Assembly (NCBI GenBank): GCA_964389025.1
Contig: CAYMCQ010000007.1
Coordinates: forward strand, 19,590 to 83,589
Direction: 5' to 3'
DNA: 64,000 nucleotides
Origin: CAYMCQ01 sp964389025
GTDB lineage: Bacteria; Verrucomicrobiota; Verrucomicrobiia; Limisphaerales; CAYMCQ01
Under the pieces are notes generated by a model that saw only the letters and a program-made list of their open reading frames with translations, did no database searches and was not told where the DNA came from. This document shows, one piece after another, positions 25,291-34,799 of the stretch. The first letter of the stretch is position 1. Each line of letters begins with the position of its first letter. Position numbers and translations under genes: made by a program.

Positions 25291-26814
25291 TCAATTCTTC
25301 TGGTTTGCGGAACTTGCCTTTACCCGTAATCTCACAGATACAAAGAGTGCATTGGTTCCATCATCGTAAGCTAGAAAGTAATTGCTCACTACATAACTTT
25401 TCCACAATGGATGTTGATCTACATCAAAGGACAAGAGTAGTTGTTCGGGTTGGTATCGCTTTACGCAACTCACGATCTCGCCCTCGGTGATTTGGCCCGA
25501 CCAAAGGCGCTTGAGTGATACGACAGCAATTTCTGGAGGAACAGGCAACTGTGCGTAAACGGCATAAAGGCCACTCGAAGTATAAAACCAATGTGTTCCC
25601 TCGCGATATTTCATAATGATCGGAAGAATCCGGTCTTCGGATACTTTTTTGCGTTCTCGTAAAGAATGCAAATCGTGAGCGAAACGGCTGCCGCCTATAG
25701 CAGCTAACAGCAAACATAAGCCTATGCCTGTCAACTTAAAGCTGCCAGCTTTTAAGCGGGCTGTGAGTCCAGAACCCGCGGGCTGTAGAGATGCTCTTTC
25801 GAAGGTTTGTGCAACTCCGTGTCCGGAAATCCAAACCATCGGGATAAGCAAATGAAGATAATAATAATCCCAGAATGGCCGATGAATTAGATGAACAATG
25901 ACTGATGTAATCAGAAATACGAACGGCAAACGCATCCTTTTCCAATGCTCTTTCCAAAGAATCACACATATTCCGAACGCCGTTCCAATTACCACCTCAA
26001 TATGCGTGCGAAGCAAGCCAAAATCGAACGGATAATTCTGAGGTCCCCCGAATTCCGAGGGCAGGGCGGTCGAAAAATGCGTAACCTTGAGAGTTTGAAA
26101 GTTTGCACTTATACCTCCGCAGTAGAAAAGGATGGCTGAAAAACTGAGGCCAATCCCCAGAAACCATATACTCAGATGCCGAAACCTGGCCCAGAATCTC
26201 CCCTGCCCGTTGCTTCCCGTTTCTTCCAGCAGAACCTCTATGATCAGTGCCGGCAACAGTATTGCGGCAGTCAATCTGATCTGCAGCGCGCAACCCATCA
26301 CTATGCCTGAAAGAAGGAACCAGTGTTGGCGTCCTTGGGCTTCCCCTCGCAGCAGTAGTAAAGCGGCAAACAAACCCATACCAAGTGCCGGGATCCTCTG
26401 CATCACCGAAACAGAAAATGGTAGAAACAGTGGTGAAACCAAAAGGCAAATAGCCGCCACGATGGCCCCAGTGCGGCCAGAAGTCCTTAGCACAAGGCTA
26501 TAAAAACTGACAAATAATATCGTCGCAAATGCCAAAACCATTAATCGTCCCGCGAACACCGAAGGACCTGTTAGCTTAAAAAGCGCCCCTAACAGCACGG
26601 TGAATAGAGGCGGTTGATCGTTCCAAATCTCCGTGTAAAGACGAAACCCGCGACTATAAAGAAATCCCTTTAGAATTTCAAAGTTTTCGTCGCCGCCAAA
26701 TTGAAAGGTCTCTTCCAAGGGCAACGCATAGTAAACCAATCCGGCAAAAACACACCCCAGCCAGATTTTAAAATATATTTCTTTGTTGAGCAATTCAGCA
26801 GCACAACCTCTCAT
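25291..26814 (-). CDS. GT-C family (ArnT/PMT-like) membrane glycosyltransferase
   Basis: 507 residues with about ten transmembrane helices. The first extracytoplasmic loop carries acidic DEN and then WNDQPPL, the pattern of dolichyl- or polyprenyl-phosphate sugar-dependent mannosyl/arabinosyl transferases. The C-terminal 130 residues form a soluble domain. It likely modifies lipids or surface glycans at the outer face of the inner membrane. The O-antigen ligase-like gene at 28892 fits the same theme. Confidence 0.75.
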   Translation of the reverse strand: MRGCAAELLNKEIYFKIWLGCVFAGLVYYALPLEETFQFGGDENFEILKGFLYSRGFRLYTEIWNDQPPLFTVLLGALFKLTGPSVFAGRLMVLAFATILFVSFYSLVLRTSGRTGAIVAAICLLVSPLFLPFSVSVMQRIPALGMGLFAALLLLRGEAQGRQHWFLLSGIVMGCALQIRLTAAILLPALIIEVLLEETGSNGQGRFWARFRHLSIWFLGIGLSFSAILFYCGGISANFQTLKVTHFSTALPSEFGGPQNYPFDFGLLRTHIEVVIGTAFGICVILWKEHWKRMRLPFVFLITSVIVHLIHRPFWDYYYLHLLIPMVWISGHGVAQTFERASLQPAGSGLTARLKAGSFKLTGIGLCLLLAAIGGSRFAHDLHSLRERKKVSEDRILPIIMKYREGTHWFYTSSGLYAVYAQLPVPPEIAVVSLKRLWSGQITEGEIVSCVKRYQPEQLLLSFDVDQHPLWKSYVVSNYFLAYDDGTNALFVSVRLRVKASSANQKN

Positions 26815-27152
26815 CGTTCGAAAGGCTTACTTTTGCAAAGGCAAACACCCATCAAAAGCGAGAAAACCGCACTACCCCTACAGGCACCGAGATTAAACGA
26901 AACTGTAGGAGGACTTCACCAAGGAGACTTCGATCGTTTCCCCAAATCAATATGGAGCGTCAGTGCATACAGTCATATGCTTTTTCGCGACGGAGTAGCA
27001 ATACATAATGTTGTAAATCCAGCCGAAGCTTCCAAGCGCAGTCACTCGCCAAACAGGCGCAAAAGCACCACACTTCTGCGCCTGTTTAATCGTTGGATCG
27101 TTCATACTCCTTACGATTCATTTATTCGATCATTAGATTCCCGCCCAAAGGA
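26815..27152. other. 338-base stretch without a gene
   Basis: No supported frame. It contains the 11-bp stem hairpin at 27051-27087 and the promoter region of the glycosyltransferase, in which I do not see a clear consensus. Confidence 0.5.
27051..27087 (-). terminator. Hairpin downstream of the 27153-28729 gene pair
   Basis: AAACAGGCGCA (27051-27061) pairs perfectly with TGCGCCTGTTT (27077-27087), with a 15-base loop. It lies 66 bases past the stop codon at 27153 in the direction of transcription. The T-run is short. Confidence 0.5.
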
Positions 27153-27557
27153 TCAAGAACCCGGTGGGGGATCGGTGCATATAACCGTGACCGTCCTCGG
27201 AGCGTTCGTCACATAAACAGAAGTGGTGGTGCCTGCGCTACAACGATCCCAAGGTGGCGGGCCGGCTTCATGTATTACTGTACCTTTCCAATGGTACTTC
27301 GTAATAACGTCATAAGTTTTTGGGTCAACAGTCGCCAAGGCACATTTATCTGTCGGATCAGGACTACTCTTGCAAAAGACATCTGCCGGAACTGTTCCAT
27401 CATGATCAATGGTTGCCCACCAATATTCGCATTGGGGTGGAGCAGTCGATCCGTAACTACTAGAGGCTACCTGGTTGCACCCAATGGCATAAAGGCGCCA
27501 AACGCCTACGACCGCAGTTAGTGCCAAGATAACGGCTACGAGCCTATTTGTTTTCAT
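27153..27557 (-). CDS. Small exported cysteine-containing protein
   Basis: 134 residues with an N-terminal hydrophobic segment (LVAVILALTAVVGVW) and six cysteines in the mature part, including CEYWW and TVICTD. Unknown family. Its start overlaps the stop of the upstream gene by four bases (ATGA), so the two are translationally coupled. Confidence 0.6.
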   Translation of the reverse strand: MKTNRLVAVILALTAVVGVWRLYAIGCNQVASSSYGSTAPPQCEYWWATIDHDGTVPADVFCKSSPDPTDKCALATVDPKTYDVITKYHWKGTVIHEAGPPPWDRCSAGTTTSVYVTNAPRTVTVICTDPPPGS

Positions 27558-28729
27558 TGTATTGATTTACCTTTCGTTTTTGTTGCATTGTTTTTCTTAA
27601 TTGCGTACCAACACAGCACTCCGAACATGGCGATTGTGCTGGCAGTCAGGAACGCAAAAATGATGCCCTTACGTGCGACCTTTGTGCTTACTTTGGGAGA
27701 AAGAGCCGCATGCTGTTGCGCTAGGTTCCGTTGTTCGTCATACTCAAGAGTTTTTTTAACCTCGTCCACAGCCAACCACCGGTCAGACATATACTGGACT
27801 GGCCTCGGAAGATTTAACTGCGTGGAACCGGTCCTGTGGTCTGTAAGAAAGGTGTTCTTACGAAGGTCGGGGCTGAATTCTGTGACCGACGAGCGTGTGC
27901 GACATTCAGCGATTTCAATGCTGTACTTATTATATGGAATAAGTTTCCAAGTTTCCGGAGATTTTGATTGGGGCGGATGGTAAATGCCCAACTCACTATG
28001 CGTCGGAAGTAACAGGCCATCTACATTCGTATGCGCGATCAGCGTGTAAATGGCATTTGTGGGTGACTGATCAACAGCCGTCCTGTACCGTTCGTCCCTG
28101 AAAATCATTTTAGACGGCAATCTCGGTTCCTGATTTTGTCGAAAAATAGAAGCGGGCACGGTGAATCCCTGCTCGATTTCTGCGTCTTTGAAGAGCGAGA
28201 AAACTGGCGGGAAACTATTCGTTTGCTTCAGATCATCTAAATAACACTCGGATGCGAGGGTCATCCAGAGGACGGGTATAAACCTCATCCCACCGACTGT
28301 TGGCACAGTTGCAGTCCGGACGCTTCCCGCACTTACAATCACACTGCGATTTGTGGGGGCATTGTTCCTGCCAGAAGTATAAGCATAAATATTCTGGCCA
28401 TCATAGGAGACTACATTGTAGCCATGGTCCGGATAGTCTGGATCTTGTGTTCGAATGAACCACTTGCAGTCTTTGACGGCCACCTGAAACAGAACTTGCC
28501 TTGTGCTTACGGGTTGCTGTTTCCCAAGCTCAAACTGCTCAAATTTCATGCTTCCCGATAATTCGAATTCAGATGCGTTTGCGTTTGCTGTAATTGAAGC
28601 TACCAAGGCATGAACCTGCAGCAAACGGAAAAGCAGCTTCGGCGCTGATGCTGATTTTGGCTTGATGACCTCAGCCGCAAGCGGCGCTTTTACAGTTGTG
28701 GCGCACGAATCATTAAACAGCTTATTCAT
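27554..28729 (-). CDS. Exported protein anchored by a C-terminal membrane helix
   Basis: 391 residues. An internal hydrophobic segment near residue 35-52 ending in NANAS looks like a signal sequence with a long N-region; a start nearer to it is possible. A soluble 300-residue domain follows, then a C-terminal helix (GIIFAFLTASTIAMFGVLCWYAI). No family recognised. Coupled to the downstream small exported protein. Confidence 0.6.
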   Translation of the reverse strand: MNKLFNDSCATTVKAPLAAEVIKPKSASAPKLLFRLLQVHALVASITANANASEFELSGSMKFEQFELGKQQPVSTRQVLFQVAVKDCKWFIRTQDPDYPDHGYNVVSYDGQNIYAYTSGRNNAPTNRSVIVSAGSVRTATVPTVGGMRFIPVLWMTLASECYLDDLKQTNSFPPVFSLFKDAEIEQGFTVPASIFRQNQEPRLPSKMIFRDERYRTAVDQSPTNAIYTLIAHTNVDGLLLPTHSELGIYHPPQSKSPETWKLIPYNKYSIEIAECRTRSSVTEFSPDLRKNTFLTDHRTGSTQLNLPRPVQYMSDRWLAVDEVKKTLEYDEQRNLAQQHAALSPKVSTKVARKGIIFAFLTASTIAMFGVLCWYAIKKNNATKTKGKSIQ

Positions 28730-28891
28730 GATCCCTCTTGAGAGTCCAGATTGATTTAATCAGGAGATTAACCCCCCCCATTTTAAACTTGTCAATAAGT
28801 TTTTTTGCGTGTTTTCTGACATCGTTTTCAAAGTTTGTCCTCCCCATGGACTTGCCAACAAGTCGCTTCATTGCAAAGCTGATGACCAGCA

Positions 28892-30346
28892 ATGAGAGAT
28901 GGATTCTTCAGCAGAGCTTTGCCAGTGACTCTTGTCGCGATGGGACTGGGTTTGTGCCTGTTTGCGGACAGTGCGGCGTTTCGTTCTGTCAAAGGTCTCG
29001 GTTCAATCGTAGGTGAAGTGTTGGTCGCTTTCCGTGATCCCCCGACGCAATGGATGGTGTTCTTGTTCGCGGGCGGTTACTTCGTTGTGTTCGCCCTGCT
29101 TCAACACCGCCAAGCAGCACGCCGTCTCCGGCGAATGGACGATCCGGATCTGTGGTTGATCGGCGCTTTGCTAGTTGGATCGCTCGTTTATGCCTTCAAC
29201 AATCAGACGGCTTCGCAATCCACGCAAGCGTTGTTGTTGTTAGCCGGGACAGTCTTTGGCAAAGGTGCGGCGCTGTGGGCGTCGTGGACGGCCCGATCCC
29301 AAGACATCAAACGCAAGAGCGGCTTGGTCATAGTTTTGCTTATCGTGATGCTGTCGGTATCTTCCCTCTGGCCTTCTGATGTGGTCACGATCTTTCAGTA
29401 TCGAGGACAAGCGCGCTGGAGAGAGCCATGGGATAATCCGAATACGTTTGGGATGTTGATGGGACTTGGCCTTACGCTGGCGTTGGGCGAGTTAGTTTCA
29501 AGTTTCAAGTTTTCAGTTTCAAGTCGGCAGGGGAAAAAGATAGCTCGTTGGTTTTATGCAGTTCTTTTTTTGATCGCTGCGGTTCTGTTGGGAATTGGAT
29601 TAACAAAAAGTTACAGTCGCGGCGCGTGGGTTGGGGTTGTGAGTGCGGTGGCTTATCTCGTGTGGCAGGCTTTGGAGCGCGGTGACTTGTCACCACTTTG
29701 GGAGTCGCGACAAGTCGCGACGGGGAAAAGTGCCGACGAGTCGGCGCACTCCATATTGAAAGCTTCCCCTTTACCAATCGGAATAATCGCCGTTTCTATA
29801 TTTGTGATCGCGTTCTGGTATTTTCGAGATGCGGAGCATCACGTCGCACGAAGAACATTCTCTGGCGGAAACATCAATGACTTTTCTTGGCGCAATCGCG
29901 TCGCCGCTTACGAAGGTTCTTTGCAAATGATGGCGAGCAAGCCGCTGTTCGGTTTCGGCTGGAACCAGCCGGAGAAAATCTACGGACAATACTACGCAGC
30001 ACCCAAAGTGGGCGAGGGCATGGCGATTCATATGAATGATTATTTCACTTTGGGAACGACGCTTGGAATTCCAGCGTTGTTGTGTTTCGTCGGATATATC
30101 TGGCTGAGTTTAACATGGCGTGCGGAACGAGGAACGCAGAATGGAAATCAGAAGTTAGGAGTTAGAAGTGAGAAGTTAGAATGGGAGAAAGCAATTTGTC
30201 GCGCTGGAGCAATCGTCTTACTGGTCGGATTCTTTTTCGACGGCGGGCTTTTCAAACTTGCGACGGGAGCAACCTTTTGGATTTTGCTCGAACTCGGAAG
30301 AGAGGACAAACTGCCGATGCGGATGGATGGAGCATCATCGGTGTAG
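28892..30346 (+). CDS. O-antigen ligase/polymerase-like membrane protein
   Basis: 484 residues with about ten transmembrane helices. The Wzy_C/WaaL features are present: SYSRGAW and, in the large periplasmic loop, GFGWNQPEKIY with the usual histidine downstream. It would join or polymerise lipid-linked glycans at the periplasmic face. Odd: three low-complexity direct or inverted repeats (about 29490-29525, 29674-29762 and 30143-30185) lie in frame in cytoplasmic or loop segments, suggesting repeat insertions. Confidence 0.75.
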   Translation: MRDGFFSRALPVTLVAMGLGLCLFADSAAFRSVKGLGSIVGEVLVAFRDPPTQWMVFLFAGGYFVVFALLQHRQAARRLRRMDDPDLWLIGALLVGSLVYAFNNQTASQSTQALLLLAGTVFGKGAALWASWTARSQDIKRKSGLVIVLLIVMLSVSSLWPSDVVTIFQYRGQARWREPWDNPNTFGMLMGLGLTLALGELVSSFKFSVSSRQGKKIARWFYAVLFLIAAVLLGIGLTKSYSRGAWVGVVSAVAYLVWQALERGDLSPLWESRQVATGKSADESAHSILKASPLPIGIIAVSIFVIAFWYFRDAEHHVARRTFSGGNINDFSWRNRVAAYEGSLQMMASKPLFGFGWNQPEKIYGQYYAAPKVGEGMAIHMNDYFTLGTTLGIPALLCFVGYIWLSLTWRAERGTQNGNQKLGVRSEKLEWEKAICRAGAIVLLVGFFFDGGLFKLATGATFWILLELGREDKLPMRMDGASSV

Positions 30347-30350
30347 AGTC

Positions 30351-31064
30351 ATGAAGTTATCAAACCCCAAAGTGCGAAGATGGCTGAAACTGGTGCGGGT
30401 CGGTGTTTTCATCGCGCTGCTTGTGCCAGTGCTGCAAGTCGGGTGTGTCACCTTGTTTAATCCGCCGACCACCGCACCGATGGCGGGGAGATGGATTGCC
30501 GAAAAAGTCACGTTCAAGAAGCAAGCGGCCAATCGTTATCGTTGGATTGCCCTGAAGCAAATACCTACCAATTTTCTGGCCTGTGTCTGGCAATCAGAAG
30601 ATCGCCACTTCTTCGAACATTGGGGTTTTGATTGGGAGGAAATCAAGAAGGCGCGGGAAGAAGCAAAGGCGAGCGGCAAGCCGGCGCGCGGAGCGTCCAC
30701 CATTACGCAACAATGCGCGCGATCATTATTTCTGTGGCAAGGACGTTCGTGGATCCGCAAAGGAATGGAGGCTTATTACACATTGTGGATGGAATTGCTG
30801 CTTTCTAAAAAAAGAATTCTGGAGCTTTATGTGAATGTAATCGAATTCGATGAAGGCGTTTATGGAATTGAAGCTGGCGCGGAACATCACTACGGAGTTC
30901 ACGCTTCCAAATTGACTCGCGAGCAAGCTGCCATGTTGGTGGCCATCATGCCGAATCCCCGAGAATGGGATCCGAACTATCCGAACGAGCGGGTGTTAAA
31001 GCGGCAAGCGGTGATATTGCAACGGTCAGAGTACGTCCTGTTACCGTTGGAAAAGAATCCATGA
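30351..31064 (+). CDS. mtgA: Monofunctional biosynthetic peptidoglycan transglycosylase
   Basis: 237 residues from ATG 30351; it starts right after the ligase-like gene. One N-terminal membrane anchor is followed by a GT51 domain with SEDRHFFEHWG (catalytic Glu) and GASTITQQ. It polymerises lipid II into glycan strands at the inner membrane. Its stop overlaps the ATG of the next gene (ATGA at 31061-31064). Confidence 0.9.
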   Translation: MKLSNPKVRRWLKLVRVGVFIALLVPVLQVGCVTLFNPPTTAPMAGRWIAEKVTFKKQAANRYRWIALKQIPTNFLACVWQSEDRHFFEHWGFDWEEIKKAREEAKASGKPARGASTITQQCARSLFLWQGRSWIRKGMEAYYTLWMELLLSKKRILELYVNVIEFDEGVYGIEAGAEHHYGVHASKLTREQAAMLVAIMPNPREWDPNYPNERVLKRQAVILQRSEYVLLPLEKNP

Positions 31065-32608
31065 AAGCGTGGCAATGCGGCGGGAATCTTTCGCGTTTCA
31101 ACAATCGTGTTTGGGTTGCCGGTTTCATTATTCTCCTCTTTTTCGGCGCAATGTTTTGGGCCAAGGGGCGCGATCCATTTCAAAGAATTTGGTTTACTGT
31201 TAAGACGCCGACGCATGGGAAAGCAAAGTGCATCGCCGTGCTGCCGAAGACGACCGCCAAACCGTTTCCAGTTGTGATTTATCTTCACGGTTCGGGCGGA
31301 AGTATCCTCAATAGCGGTGTTGATTTGCGACAGATGGCAGAGATGGGGCTTGCTACCGTTGCGATTGATTACAGCGAGACGAACGTTGCGGGTTTTGATG
31401 AGCACTTCACAGCATTGCTGAATTATTTGCAGCGACAACGGTGGGCGGACATGAGCAAAACGGCGTGGGTTGGTTTCAGTCTCGGGGCGCAAGGAGCATT
31501 GAGTTTTGCACTGAAGCATCCAGAAGCCCAGCCGCGACTTCTAGTGCGCGTTGGAGGCGGTTGGGTTTCGGAACTTGATTCACTACTCACAAATCACCAA
31601 TCACGATTTTTAAACTGCCCCGTCTTGTTGTTGCATGGCGATCAGGACGCAGTGTTTCCGATTTTGCAAGTGGAGCGAGTGGCGACGGTTTTGCGTTCCG
31701 ATGGTGTGCCGGTTGACTTGAGAATCCTGCCCGGGCAATCACACGATTTTGAACCGAATCGCGCATTGATCTTTCGCGCGATAGGTGAGTATTGTCTTGC
31801 GCATCTGAAGGGTAGCGAGGCTCTGATAAAGTTTCGTTCAATTTTGTCGTGGCAAAATGAAGCGACGCCATTGTGGGTTTATTGGATTCCAGCTTTCGTT
31901 TGGGCGTGTCTCTGGGTTTATTGGAAACGACGTGTGCTTCCCCTTTGCGCTCCGCGAAAACTTACGCGCGTGGAAATCGGCTTGCGTTGGCTTGCAGCGA
32001 TTCTCGCAACGGCAGCTATAGCGCAGACCGCATTAAATCTGATACCTCCGCGAGTTGCGGTGAGCGAAAGGACGCTTGCCATCGCGCGAAAATATCTCGT
32101 TCAACCGAAGGAGCGGAAAGATTTTGAATACGCGGCAACTAACCGGCTTTGGCAGGCCAAGAAACTGAAAATCCTACTCACTCACGTCGAGCTGGCGAAT
32201 TACAACCGTGAGTTAGTGAATTGGAAACTTGACGATGTAATCTATCGCGAGTTCGTTCTCTCTCCGGTCATCACGGGCGATTCTAAAGAAGAACTGAACT
32301 GGCGTCGGGGACTGTGGGAAAATTTTTACCCACGAATTCGCAAAGAGCAAAGCACGGAGTCGGCGGCAGAAATAGTCGTCCGCTTTTTGCGAGAACGGAT
32401 AACCATCGCGAATGGAGAAAATTTCCCAACCGGAGTTGAAACTATTTGGACGCGACAGATAACTAACGAAAAAGGATTCGAAAGAATCTATGTTGCGGCC
32501 TTACGGTCTGTTGGTGTGCCTTCGCGATTGAATAGTGAGAACAGGGCAGAAATGAGGATAGGTGATAGATGGCAACTCGCGCCTCGTCCGTTAATTTTCA
32601 GTTGGTAA
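31061..32608 (+). CDS. Membrane-anchored alpha/beta hydrolase with a transglutaminase-like end
   Basis: 515 residues from the ATG that overlaps the mtgA stop. An N-terminal helix (VAGFIILLFFGAMFW) precedes a dienelactone-hydrolase-like domain: VVIYLHGSGG, nucleophile motif GFSLGAQG, acid in LLHGDQDAVFP, histidine in GQSHDFEP. Two more membrane helices follow, then a C-terminal part ending with FERIYVAALRSVGVPSRL, the His-less front of a transglutaminase-like fold. That end looks truncated, and the protein stops soon after. Translational coupling to mtgA suggests a cell-wall role. Confidence 0.7.
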   Translation: MKAWQCGGNLSRFNNRVWVAGFIILLFFGAMFWAKGRDPFQRIWFTVKTPTHGKAKCIAVLPKTTAKPFPVVIYLHGSGGSILNSGVDLRQMAEMGLATVAIDYSETNVAGFDEHFTALLNYLQRQRWADMSKTAWVGFSLGAQGALSFALKHPEAQPRLLVRVGGGWVSELDSLLTNHQSRFLNCPVLLLHGDQDAVFPILQVERVATVLRSDGVPVDLRILPGQSHDFEPNRALIFRAIGEYCLAHLKGSEALIKFRSILSWQNEATPLWVYWIPAFVWACLWVYWKRRVLPLCAPRKLTRVEIGLRWLAAILATAAIAQTALNLIPPRVAVSERTLAIARKYLVQPKERKDFEYAATNRLWQAKKLKILLTHVELANYNRELVNWKLDDVIYREFVLSPVITGDSKEELNWRRGLWENFYPRIRKEQSTESAAEIVVRFLRERITIANGENFPTGVETIWTRQITNEKGFERIYVAALRSVGVPSRLNSENRAEMRIGDRWQLAPRPLIFSW

Positions 32609-32875
32609 TTTTGCCAAAGCGTCTCTGATTATAGGCCACATTTTGCGAGCTGGTTTGGTCTGACGCTGCTGTCAATTTCGCAAAGTTCTCAAGCTGGCGC
32701 CTTGCCTCGCAGCTAAAGTTTGCGGCGTTGTTCTAACCTCCGAGTGGTGATTCAGAAGCTTTCTGATTATGGTGTGCGAATCATGCCTTACGGTCTTGAT
32801 CTCTGAAGCATGGGGGATTGACAGCGAGCCAGAGGAAGCGGAATCTGCTCCTGAGCGGTTATTGAAACCTTGTTT

Positions 32876-33715
32876 ATGTTGCACGCATTGCGCCGCAAAA
32901 CCAATTCAGTGGGCTTGGTCGCCTTTACATTGATCGAATTGCTGGTTGTAATCGCAGTCATTGCAATTTTAGTGGCTTTGCTCCTCCCGGCGTTGTCCAG
33001 CGGCAAGAAGACGGCATTACGTATGAATTGCCTATCCAACCTGCGTCAACTTTCGCTTGCTGCCAAGATGTACGCGGATGAGAGCAACGGAAGGTTGGTG
33101 TCTTGCTGGCCTCTGGGTTCTGGGACGAATACGCCGGTGAATCCGTATTCTTGGTGTCCGGGTTTTGCTTCCACCAAACCTCACGATCCCGTGTATGGTC
33201 CCGCTCCACAATACAGTGCAACCAACGTGTATGCACTTCAGCAAGGAAAATTGTGGCAATACGTCAAATCGGCAGGCGTTTATCGGTGCCCCGCCGACAA
33301 ACGGAGTGTTGGAGGACAGCCCGTGGTTCGAAGCTATTCAATGAATGCATGGATGAATGGCAGTAGTTATGGTGATCCGACCGGGAAATCAAATTTTACA
33401 TCGCCTAGGAAAGACTCCACGCTGACGTATGTGTTGTTCCGGACCGAAAGTCAGATTTCCCAGCCGTCCAAGTTGTGGTATCTGATAGACGAGGACGAAA
33501 GCAGCATCAACGACTCAATGTTCATGGTGGATATGTCCTCTCAGCAAAATTACATTTATGATCTTCCTTCCAATCGGCACGGAAGCAGATATGAGATCAC
33601 GTTTGCCGACGGACACATTGAAGCTAACACAATGGTCGCTCCCAGGACGGACTGGCATAGCGGTGATGATCCCGATTGGAAACGACTAAAGGAAATGACT
33701 ACGATTCCGCGATGA
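32876..33715 (+). CDS. Prepilin-like protein with H-X9-DG motif
   Basis: 279 residues from ATG 32876. Type IV prepilin N-terminus FTLIELLVVIAVIAIL follows a short basic leader, to be cut by prepilin peptidase before Phe. Near the C-terminus RHG...FADGH gives the H-X9-DG signature common in Planctomycetes and Verrucomicrobia. It is a surface or pseudopilus-like protein of unknown partner. A MauE-like gene follows at 12 bases. Confidence 0.88.
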   Translation: MLHALRRKTNSVGLVAFTLIELLVVIAVIAILVALLLPALSSGKKTALRMNCLSNLRQLSLAAKMYADESNGRLVSCWPLGSGTNTPVNPYSWCPGFASTKPHDPVYGPAPQYSATNVYALQQGKLWQYVKSAGVYRCPADKRSVGGQPVVRSYSMNAWMNGSSYGDPTGKSNFTSPRKDSTLTYVLFRTESQISQPSKLWYLIDEDESSINDSMFMVDMSSQQNYIYDLPSNRHGSRYEITFADGHIEANTMVAPRTDWHSGDDPDWKRLKEMTTIPR

Positions 33716-33727
33716 AGGATTGTTGAT

Positions 33728-34294
33728 GTGCAAACTCGAACGCAGAACACCGACTCTCTATCGAAGGGAAAAGCGGCTCGTTTTTCCAACTGGTACTTTT
33801 GCGCAACAGCCGTAATATTTAGCGTAATTGGCGTAGTGATGGTATTGGCTGCGTTCGATGACACACTGCTGGAAGATGAACGAATGTTGCGGCGACCGGA
33901 TGCGTTGTTAGACATCAGTACGCGGAATGTTCTGCTGCTTGCAGCGACGCTTCATTTTGGTTTAGCCGTGGTTCTTTGCAGAGTGCGAGATTTGTTGGCG
34001 AAAGTGTTACTTGTCTTGTGGGCGGTCTCGGTTTGCGCGATTTACAGTTTTGGCGTTGGTTGGTTGAGGGCGGGTGCTTCGTCTCCAGTCGTCATCCTGA
34101 CGGCACACAAGCTCGGCATCAATGGGAAGGCAATGGGTATTGTGTGGGAACTGCTGCTCGCAGCGATGGCAGTGGTGGTGCTTTTACAACTGGAATTGGA
34201 GCGCCGAGGACGCAAACGGGAGCAAGAGGCATTGACTCTGGAAAGGTGGCGTGAATTTCGCAAGCAGGGGGGCAAGTTTCCGTGGGCTGGGTAG
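33728..34294 (+). CDS. MauE/DoxX-like membrane protein, second copy
   Basis: 188 residues from a GTG start, four hydrophobic helices and a charged C-terminus (LERRGRKREQEALTLERW). It resembles the protein at 24717 in helix layout, but lacks its CNC motif. It is probably co-transcribed with the prepilin-like gene. Confidence 0.6.
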   Translation: MQTRTQNTDSLSKGKAARFSNWYFCATAVIFSVIGVVMVLAAFDDTLLEDERMLRRPDALLDISTRNVLLLAATLHFGLAVVLCRVRDLLAKVLLVLWAVSVCAIYSFGVGWLRAGASSPVVILTAHKLGINGKAMGIVWELLLAAMAVVVLLQLELERRGRKREQEALTLERWREFRKQGGKFPWAG

Positions 34295-34329
34295 GCCTGC
34301 CACTTGCCGTTTCACACTAGAGCAGATCA

Positions 34330-34701
34330 TCCCCGCCGAGCGCCAAAATATTTTGGATGAATTGTCAGCCGTGGATGTTTGGATTGGTTCACTCACGCCG
34401 GACTCGTCCAACTCAACCCTGGCTACATCGCCGGCACGGTAAAAGGACAAAAGATCGAACTGCTGGACTTGCAGACGCTGAAGCAACGGGAATCCCCACC
34501 GCGAATGAGGTGACTTACCTCTTCGGTTGGTCGCCGGATGATCGCCACATTGCCTTCGTCCAGACCCCGTCGCGTATAAACTGGCAACCAGCGCCACGCC
34601 CAATTATCGAACGACTCGGATTTGAAGACAGTAACAAAAGGCCTAACGAAGTTTGGTCACAGGCCCGAAACTTTGAACTCGCAAAACTGTTAAATCAATG
34701 A
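34330..34701 (+). pseudogene. Fragment of a TolB/S9-type beta-propeller gene
   Basis: Pieces in different frames encode propeller signatures: VQLNPGYIAG and KIELLDLQTLK in one, FGWSPDDRHIAFVQ in another. Frame changes and the lack of start and end show a decayed gene. It lies directly before an intact S9 peptidase with the same sort of propeller. Confidence 0.55.
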
Positions 34702-34799
34702 AAAGTGTCCATTAGCTATGACCTTTCGATCGCGAAGCGGCTAATCAGATTGGAAACAGCAATGGCAATAGGCTTGAACTTTAATTGATAAAAATCGCT

